Positions 57,490-64,000 of a stretch of 64,000 nucleotides of DNA are shown here, one piece after another. Under the pieces are notes generated by a model that searched no databases, was not told the origin of the DNA, and saw nothing but the letters and a program-made list of their open reading frames with translations. The translations under genes and the position numbers were made by a program. This DNA comes from Deltaproteobacteria bacterium CSP1-8 (GTDB taxonomy: Bacteria; Desulfobacterota; Deferrimicrobia; Deferrimicrobiales; Deferrimicrobiaceae), in NCBI GenBank assembly GCA_001443455.1, contig LDXO01000008.1, positions 1-64,000 on the forward strand, in the 5' to 3' direction. Every line of letters starts with the position of its first letter. The first letter of the stretch is position 1.

Positions 57490-58923
57490 ATGAGTTCGAA
57501 CCGCCGGAAGACCGGGGTGAAACCCGGCCGCCTGGACCTTTTTCCTTCCGCGTGGGACATCTGGCGGGCGGGACGCGGCGACGGTGCTGCCGTCGTGCGC
57601 CGGCAGCGGACCCGTCTCGCCGTCATGATCGCGTTCGCGAGACGCCACTCCGCCTTTTACCGGGAACAATACCGGCACGTCTCCGACGCGGACCCGGACA
57701 TCCTCTCCCTGCCCCCCGTGACGAAGCAGCAACTCATGGAGAACTTTTCCGACTGGGTGACCGACCCGGCGGTGACCCGGGAAGGAGTCGGGGCGTTCGT
57801 CTCGGATACGGACCGCATCGGCACACGGTACCTGGGGCGCTACGTCGTCTTTGCCACGTCGGGCACCACCGGGCGTCCTGCCCTGTTCGTCCACGACCCA
57901 ATCGCCGCTTCGGTCTACCTGGCCCTGGCGGCCGTGCGCCGCTTCCTCCCGCTGCTTTCGTTGCGCACCCTGTGGTCCTTTCTCCGTCGGGGATGCCGAA
58001 CGGCAACGGTCATCTCCACGGGGGGCCATTTCACCAGCAGCGTGATCGACGGTCTGGCCCGCCGGAGGTATCCCCGCCTGTCGGAAAACAACCGGACCCT
58101 CTCCCTCCTCCTTCCCCTGCCCGAACTGGTCCGGGAGCTCAACGAATTCCGGCCCGCGATCCTGGGCACCTACCCCACGGCTCTGGCGGTGCTGGCGCAG
58201 GAGCGGGAATCCGGCGCATTGCGCATCGAGCCGGTGCTGGCGCTGACCGGCGCGGAATGGCTCTCCCCGTCCGGACGGGAGAGGATCGCCTCGGGGTTTG
58301 GCTGCCCCGTGCGGGACACGTACGCGGCATCCGAGTTCCTGGGGATCGCCTACGACTGCGAGTACGGCCGCCTGCACCTGAACGCCGACTGGGTCATTTT
58401 GGAGCCGGTGGACGCGCAATACCGGCCGGTCCCGGCGGGCCGTTCTTCGCATACCGCCCTTCTCACCAACCTGGCCAACCGTGTGCAGCCGATCCTTCGG
58501 TACGACCTGGGCGACAGCGTGACGGAGATCCCCGGCCCGTGCCCCTGCGGGAGCCCGCTACCCGGCATCCGGGTGGAAGGTCGCCGTGACGAGGTTCTCC
58601 ATCTGCGGTCGCAAACGGGCCGGACGGTCCCGCTCCTTCCGATGGCCCTTGCCACGGTGGTCGAGGAAACTCCCGGTGTGCGCTCCTACCAGCTCATCCA
58701 GACAGGCCCCGCCTCGTTGCGCCTGCGCGTCGAGGAAGCCCCCGGGCAGGACCGGAAGAAGATATGCGACGATGTCGCCGCCCGGCTGCGCGCGTTCCTG
58801 TCGACGCAGGGGCTGGCGTATGCCGAAGTGGAGAAGACGGAGGAACGTCCCGCCCGTGACCGGGCCGGGGGAAAGATGCGGCAGATTTTCGTGGACCCGT
58901 CATCGTTTTCCGCGTCGGAGTAG
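57490..58923 (+). CDS. Phenylacetate-CoA ligase-like adenylate-forming protein
   Basis: PPVTKQQLMENFSDWV...VVFATSGTTGRPALFVHD...RYDLGDSVTEI. Confidence 0.8.
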   Translation: MSSNRRKTGVKPGRLDLFPSAWDIWRAGRGDGAAVVRRQRTRLAVMIAFARRHSAFYREQYRHVSDADPDILSLPPVTKQQLMENFSDWVTDPAVTREGVGAFVSDTDRIGTRYLGRYVVFATSGTTGRPALFVHDPIAASVYLALAAVRRFLPLLSLRTLWSFLRRGCRTATVISTGGHFTSSVIDGLARRRYPRLSENNRTLSLLLPLPELVRELNEFRPAILGTYPTALAVLAQERESGALRIEPVLALTGAEWLSPSGRERIASGFGCPVRDTYAASEFLGIAYDCEYGRLHLNADWVILEPVDAQYRPVPAGRSSHTALLTNLANRVQPILRYDLGDSVTEIPGPCPCGSPLPGIRVEGRRDEVLHLRSQTGRTVPLLPMALATVVEETPGVRSYQLIQTGPASLRLRVEEAPGQDRKKICDDVAARLRAFLSTQGLAYAEVEKTEERPARDRAGGKMRQIFVDPSSFSASE

Positions 58924-59066
58924 CCGCAGTCTTTTTGGTATGGTGGTGGGAATTTTCAATAGATCAAAGTTCTTCCATGGGGTAAAGTTTGCCATGAGGA
59001 ATGACGATAATAGAACAAGGGGACCGATGAAACATCAAAAAGACAAGGAAGGAGGAGGGCAAACTT

Positions 59067-59150
59067 ATGAACGCGGATTTTAATTCGGTGTTGCTATTGA
59101 TCATCGCTGTCGAAATAGGATTGATTTATGTGAAAATGTCCAGAAAATGA
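59067..59150 (+). CDS. 27-aa single-TM microprotein (below ORF-track cutoff)
   Basis: MNADFNSVLLLIIAVEIGLIYVKMSRK preceded by AAGGAGGAGGG. Confidence 0.45.
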   Translation: MNADFNSVLLLIIAVEIGLIYVKMSRK

Positions 59151-59340
59151 TTATTTAGACCGTACGACCCCGCATCATCAAAGCGTTAACGTCTGCAAGG
59201 GGACTCCACCCGGAACCTCACGGGACCTTGGCGGATGGAAACGACGGGAGGGAGCAGGTGTCCCTTCCTCCTCTTTTCATGGGGCTACCCTTATTTCAGG
59301 TGTTAGCCTTGATCTATTCCCTTTACCGGTAAGGAGCCCG

Positions 59341-59550
59341 ATGTATTCCCAACCCGAGAAAAACGAGACACGAGAGGCCCCCCCCTACAAACCACCACCC
59401 ACCGCTCCCCCAGCCCCACGAAACAAAGTAGAAGAGTTTGTCCGAAAACAATTGGATGTATTCCATCGTCATCCCGCCATGTTTTTTTTGATGAAGGGGA
59501 TCCTGTTCCCCGTTTTGCTGGTCCCTCTATTATCCAAGTCCGCGTCCTAA
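59341..59550 (+). CDS. Small hypothetical protein, Pro-rich N-terminus and C-terminal hydrophobic segment
   Basis: ATG-initiated 69-aa ORF; no family recognised. Confidence 0.4.
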   Translation: MYSQPEKNETREAPPYKPPPTAPPAPRNKVEEFVRKQLDVFHRHPAMFFLMKGILFPVLLVPLLSKSAS

Positions 59551-60126
59551 TGCCCTGTTTGCAAAAAAAAGCAATATTCATTCCAAGATGATGCGCGATA
59601 TAGGACATTGATATTTAATTGGTTTTTCCTATAACGATTTTTCTTGATGGACGTTTTCCCTGAACGGTATCGCAATGTGCGAGAAACATTTGCCTATTGT
59701 GGGTAATTTTAGGCTGGAAAAACACAAGGGGACGGTTCACTTCCTGGGTCCCGGTTAAACCGCTATCCCCTTCCCTCTCTCTTATCGAGCACGGCAAGGG
59801 CACGTTTTTTCTTGCAGCAAGAAAGTATTCGTGCTATTTTTTCCATATTCCTACATTCCGATTTACAGGAAACAGCTCAGATTTACAGGAAAACAGCTCA
59901 GATTTACGTTGTTCCGAGGCCGGAAAGAGAGGACGCCCTTGCCGTTGCCCTCATTATTATCGGGTTACGACCGGCACGGTAACTGCGTTGGGCTGCAAGG
60001 TCCTTTTTTTTCTGTTTCCGCAGACGAATCCTTTATCTCCCTGGGAGAATCGAATAAAAAGGTCGTCGTACCTTAACATTTCCCATGTTTCCACATTCCA
60101 GGTGAAGTGAAGCAGGTGGGAAAATC

Positions 60127-60681
60127 ATGACCGATAAATTCATAAAACCGTATATTTATATCGTTTGTTCCCTGTTTCTGATGTCATCTTTCGTTGGATA
60201 TCTCACGCCATATCAATATCAACAAGAAATAGCGAAAAAATTATTAACATATTTTTCTCCCTTACAAAGCTATACTCAGCTTCAGCTTTTTATAAAAATA
60301 TTTCTTAACAACTACCTAAGCACCCTGCTTACTTTATTGCTCGGTTTGCTTTTTGGTCTAGGCCCTGTTATATTCTTAATTATCAATGGATATACCATCG
60401 GAAACCTGATTTCGTTCGCATCATCCAAAGTCGGCATCTACAAAATCGGCTTGGCGATCATTCCTCATGGAATCTTTGAAGTTCCTGCTGCATTGATAGC
60501 AGCAAGCTATGGATTGTGGTGGGGTGTAAAAAACTACCGGAAATTTCGTTATAAAGATTCCTTTCTGGCTGATTTTTCTTTACCCATAAAAAGATATATT
60601 AACATTGTAATTCCTCTTCTTTTCATCGGAGCTTTTGTGGAAGCTTATATCACTCCTATCATTATCAGGCTATTCATTTAA
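60127..60681 (+). CDS. SpoIIM (stage II sporulation protein M)-like membrane protein
   Basis: IFLNNYLSTLLTLLLGLLFGLGPVIFLIINGYTIG...AIIPHGIFEVPAALIAASYG. Confidence 0.85.
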   Translation: MTDKFIKPYIYIVCSLFLMSSFVGYLTPYQYQQEIAKKLLTYFSPLQSYTQLQLFIKIFLNNYLSTLLTLLLGLLFGLGPVIFLIINGYTIGNLISFASSKVGIYKIGLAIIPHGIFEVPAALIAASYGLWWGVKNYRKFRYKDSFLADFSLPIKRYINIVIPLLFIGAFVEAYITPIIIRLFI

Positions 60682-60946
60682 GAAAATAGACTTCTAGAAG
60701 AAGGACTTTCCACCAAGTTTGTTCTGTATGACGCCCTCGTTGGTTGCTCATTTTCCTTGGAGGCATCCATCCCCCCGGGATTACCCCCCATTCCGGCTTC
60801 ACACATCACTGAACGGAGAAGAGAAGAGGGCAACAAGAGGAATAGATGAACCTAGGTGTAACCTGGTAACCCCTGAAGGATCAAAAACTTGAGGCCACCT
60901 GGTTCGTCTGGGAAGGGCGTGGCACCTTGACACGTATCCCAAGAAA

Positions 60947-61327
60947 TTGTCAAATCCGGGTATCCGGACAGGAATTGAAAGAGAGTATTTCATTTTGATT
61001 GCGATGAATTTTGAAACAATTGGTTTACTAATCGTTTATTTGTTTCCTGTTGCATTTGTCATTGTGATAGCGAGAAAAATATTATTCAAAGAAGAAATAA
61101 AATTCGTGGACATATTATTAACCATTTACACTGTCATTTGGATTATAATATTAATATCCATTGGAATTTATTCAGCTCAATACTATACATACATAAAAAT
61201 GTTTTTGGGCATCAAAGAAGAATATCTCTGGGTATTAACAATACTGGCATTATTTCTATTGATTTATAATATATTATTACGGTGGAAAGTATCAAAAGCA
61301 AAAAAACGCACACTTGATAAATGGTAG
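60947..61327 (+). CDS. Hypothetical AT-rich membrane protein
   Basis: Several hydrophobic segments; start uncertain. Confidence 0.45.
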   Translation: MSNPGIRTGIEREYFILIAMNFETIGLLIVYLFPVAFVIVIARKILFKEEIKFVDILLTIYTVIWIIILISIGIYSAQYYTYIKMFLGIKEEYLWVLTILALFLLIYNILLRWKVSKAKKRTLDKW

Positions 61328-61338
61328 CGTAATATTAA

Positions 61339-61930
61339 CTACAAATTTTTTCCCATTGTACAAGCACGATAATTCTTCGACACCCGGTCCACGGTGGTAG
61401 CGGTCACACAACTTCGTCCTGAACCGCTTCTTCCTCCACGAGGGACACGGTGAACGACGGCAGTTCTTCGATCCCCAGCGCTCCCCTCAATGACTCCGCT
61501 GGCGTGCGCCCCTGCAGATGATATCCCTGATGACTCTGCACGTGCTCGAACCAGGTCGCGCTTCCCGACACGCGGAAGCACTCGTCGAGCAGCGTTCGGT
61601 TCATCCGCTCCACGAAGCCGTTGGTGCGCGGGGAGCGGATCTTGGCGGTGCGATGCTCGATCCCTTCCATCGCGGTGAGCAGTTCGTACGGATTCACTTC
61701 TGGACGACCTCAGAACTTGCGACCGTTGTCGGGAAGGATCTCTCCGTCGGGAACCCCCATCGCCACGTAGAAGGGGAGCACCTGGTCGTAGAGCGAGTCG
61801 CACAAGGGGTCCACACAAAAGAAAATCGGGTGGCCGGAGGAGCGATACCATGTCGAAGAAACGGTATCGACCCGAAGATCACACCACAAAATTGGGGGAA
61901 GTTGAAAATGATGGCGCGCCCCATCTGAAA
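61339..61930 (-). pseudogene. IS481-like transposase remnant (frame-broken)
   Basis: HRTAKIRSPRTNGFVERMNRTLLDECFRV...HVQSHQGYHLQGRTPAESL plus VMGVPDGEILPDNGRKF-type fragment in a shifted frame. Confidence 0.65.
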
Positions 61931-62103
61931 GAATTCGAACCGCCTCCGAGATCCCCATCGAGGTGAACCTGACGGACGAAGACGCCGTTCCAGTCTACAT
62001 GAAGATTTCAGAAAAAGTCTTGCATCTACGAAGGTTGGGAATGACCTATGCCGCCATCGCCGAGCGCCTCGGTGTCAATCTGTGGATGGCGAAAAGGGCG
62101 GCT
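61913..62103 (+). repeat. Direct repeat copy 1 (HTH-tail-encoding)
   Basis: GGCGCGCCCCATCTGAAAGAATTCGAACCGCCTCCGAGATCCC... clearly homologous to 63781-63973. Confidence 0.85.
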
Positions 62104-62170
62104 TGCCCACCCGGGAGACATCACCAAGAGTGACTTCGACGAACCTTGCTGCCTTTCGTTCGCCCTTGAC

Positions 62171-62252
62171 CTAAATGTCAACTTGACATTAATTGACATT
62201 TAGTTGATACTACCGAACAGGAAACGTCAATTTGATATAAATTGACGTTTCC
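62171..62252. promoter_or_regulatory. Two palindromic operator candidates upstream of fic
   Basis: CTAAATGTCAA-N11-TTGACATTTAG (62171-62203) and GGAAACGTCAATTT-N5-AAATTGACGTTTCC (62220-62252), both perfect. Confidence 0.75.
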
Positions 62253-62303
62253 TCGACTTCAAACATTCAACACCGAAATGATCGAAATTCGGTGAGGTGA
62301 ATT

Positions 62304-63656
62304 GTGAAACTCCCCGAACCTACACCTAATTGGCGTGATGTATTTGCTCACAATCCCCAAAAACTGGTTTCCTTGCTGACTTCCCAGGAAGCGCGACAAT
62401 ACGTCGAAAAAGCCAATCTCGACTATCTTCATTGGGAAAAAGCGAAATACTTGAAAATCCCGGCATCGATATCCCCGGAGGAACTTTGGTTTCTCATAAA
62501 AATCTCTCGCACTCCAAACATAAAGCAGATTCCCCTTGTTGATCCGAAAGGGGGATATTACGGGTTCTGGCTCCCCGACTCTGTTCTCAGAGAACTGCAT
62601 TTCATCGATCAGAATGCCGGTGGCAGCATACTGATGGACAACCCGGAACTATCCCCCGAAGCCAGAGAGCGGTACCTAATCAGTTCCCTGATGGAAGAAG
62701 CCATTGCTTCCAGCCAGATCGAGGGTGCCTCGACGACGCGGAAAGTCGCCAAGGAAATGCTGCGCGAGGGACGGCCGCCGAAGAACAAGGCGGAAAAAAT
62801 GATCCTGAACAACTACAACACCATCCGCAAGATAAAATCGTTCGTTGGCCAGCCCCTCTCAATCGACATTCTCCACTCCCTTCATGAATCATTGACGGAA
62901 GGGACGTTGGACGAACCCGCCGCGGCGGGGCGGTTTCGCACCGAGAAGGATTCAATCGTCGTGGTGGATGAAAGCGATGGTCAAACCCTGCACGTCCCGC
63001 CACCGGCCCGGGAACTGCCCGAACGAATGGAAAAGTTTTTGGCGTTCGCCAACGACAAGGGCAGCGAGCCTTTTGTTCATCCGGTGGTCCGGGCCGTCCT
63101 GCTGCATTTCTGGCTTGCCTATGAACATCCGTATGTCGATGGCAATGGAAGAACAGCCAGGGCGGTTTTTTACTGGTACATGCTTACCCAAAATTATTGG
63201 TTGTTCGAGTACCTCAGCATTTCGAGAATCCTGTTGAAATCTGCAGGACAATACGCAAGAGCCTTTCTATATTCCGAGCATGATGACCGCGACGCCACCT
63301 ATTTCCTTGCCTATCAATTGAAGGCGATCCATCTGGCATTGGAGGAGTTGCATCATTACCTGGCCCGCAAGCAGAAAGAAATGCGGAAGGCGATTGCGTT
63401 GTTACGAAAAATCCCCGATCTGAACTATCGTCAATTGACCCTACTCCAACATGCCCTGAAGCATCCGGATGCGGTTTATACCATCGAATCGCACAAGAAT
63501 TCACATAACATCGTTCGGGCCACGGCAAGGGCGGACTTATTCGAACTTGTCGAGCGAGGATACTTGACCAAGCGAAAACAGGGCAGACGATATTATTTCG
63601 GGGCTGTGCCGGACATCGGAGAAAAAATGGATATCTTCCCCTCCGCCACCAAGTGA
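62304..63656 (+). CDS. Fic-family AMPylator-like protein, class II (N-terminal inhibitory motif, C-terminal wHTH-like region)
   Basis: Inhibitory motif SSQIEGA; Fic core HFWLAYEHPYVDGNGRTARA. Confidence 0.95.
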   Translation: MKLPEPTPNWRDVFAHNPQKLVSLLTSQEARQYVEKANLDYLHWEKAKYLKIPASISPEELWFLIKISRTPNIKQIPLVDPKGGYYGFWLPDSVLRELHFIDQNAGGSILMDNPELSPEARERYLISSLMEEAIASSQIEGASTTRKVAKEMLREGRPPKNKAEKMILNNYNTIRKIKSFVGQPLSIDILHSLHESLTEGTLDEPAAAGRFRTEKDSIVVVDESDGQTLHVPPPARELPERMEKFLAFANDKGSEPFVHPVVRAVLLHFWLAYEHPYVDGNGRTARAVFYWYMLTQNYWLFEYLSISRILLKSAGQYARAFLYSEHDDRDATYFLAYQLKAIHLALEELHHYLARKQKEMRKAIALLRKIPDLNYRQLTLLQHALKHPDAVYTIESHKNSHNIVRATARADLFELVERGYLTKRKQGRRYYFGAVPDIGEKMDIFPSATK

Positions 63657-63780
63657 TCCTCGAGGAAGGGCCCCGGCGGCCCGGATCGAGAAAGGATAGC
63701 CAAGGGCACCTAATAGGTTGAAAAAACGCTGAACCGGTTGGCGATCTGTGAGGTCCAAGAGGGTTCGACCAATATAGAGT

Positions 63781-63973
63781 GGCGCGCCCCATCTGAAAGA
63801 ATTCGAACCGCCTCCGAGATCCCAATTGAAGTGGCCCTGACGGACGAGGACGCCGTTCCGACCTACGTGAAGACTACAGATAAGGTCCTACATCTCCGGA
63901 GACTAGGCATGACCTGCGCCAGCATCGCCGAGCGCTTGGGAATCAACCTGTGGATGGCGAAAAGGGCGGCACG
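63781..63973 (+). repeat. Direct repeat copy 2 (HTH-tail-encoding)
   Basis: Encodes APSERIRTASEIPIEVALTDEDAVPTYVKTTDKVLHLRRLGMTCASIAERLGINLWMAKRAA. Confidence 0.85.
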
Positions 63974-64000
63974 GTGGGCCAAGACCCGTTGACCCAAGCC

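Noticed and set aside
59865-59912. Short tandem repeat (ACAGGAAA(A)CAGCTCAGATTT, about 2.5 copies)
   Set aside because: Too short and without context to assign function.

Overview
The window comes from a GC-rich bacterial chromosome. Gene content looks deltaproteobacterial/Desulfuromonadota-like, but that is inference. The centrepiece (~6.89-30.07 kb) is a chromosomal integron. An IntI-type tyrosine recombinase (6888-7880, +) is followed by about 25 cassette units separated by attC sites (R'' RYYYAAC ... GCTGAAGCTGACGGCTCGCC ... GCGCCCGCAGCTTARCC(G/T)GAGC GTTRRRY R'). The array lies downstream of the 3' end of intI, in the same orientation, which is the uncommon inverted-integrase layout. About 12 of 25 cassettes carry toxin-antitoxin-like pairs (PIN/RHH, BrnTA x2, MazEF x3, HigBA x2, HicBA, RelBE, YefM/ParE-like, DUF4160/DUF2442). 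Others carry a periplasmic truncated globin, a divergent class III nucleotidyl-cyclase-fold protein, hemolysin III, DinB, an ankyrin lipoprotein, a crotonase and small membrane proteins. Three unrelated ISs (IS630, IS701, IS4 types) have inserted into the array, and their ends and target duplications can be read. The integron plus a small mgsA block separates larC from larB. Two apparently broken genes outside the array read as selenoproteins: a UshA-like metallophosphatase/tetraheme cytochrome (UGA at 4009-4011) and an MsrA with Sec at its catalytic position (UGA at 52782-52784). Both have hairpins directly after the UGA at bacterial-SECIS spacing. The flanks hold ordinary housekeeping genes, a cobalamin riboswitch and a perfect CIRCE element upstream of hrcA. 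The right end is AT-richer and carries a Fic gene with two palindromic operator candidates, lying between diverged direct repeats and IS481-like remnants. All calls come from reading the sequence and supplied translations; no searches were run.
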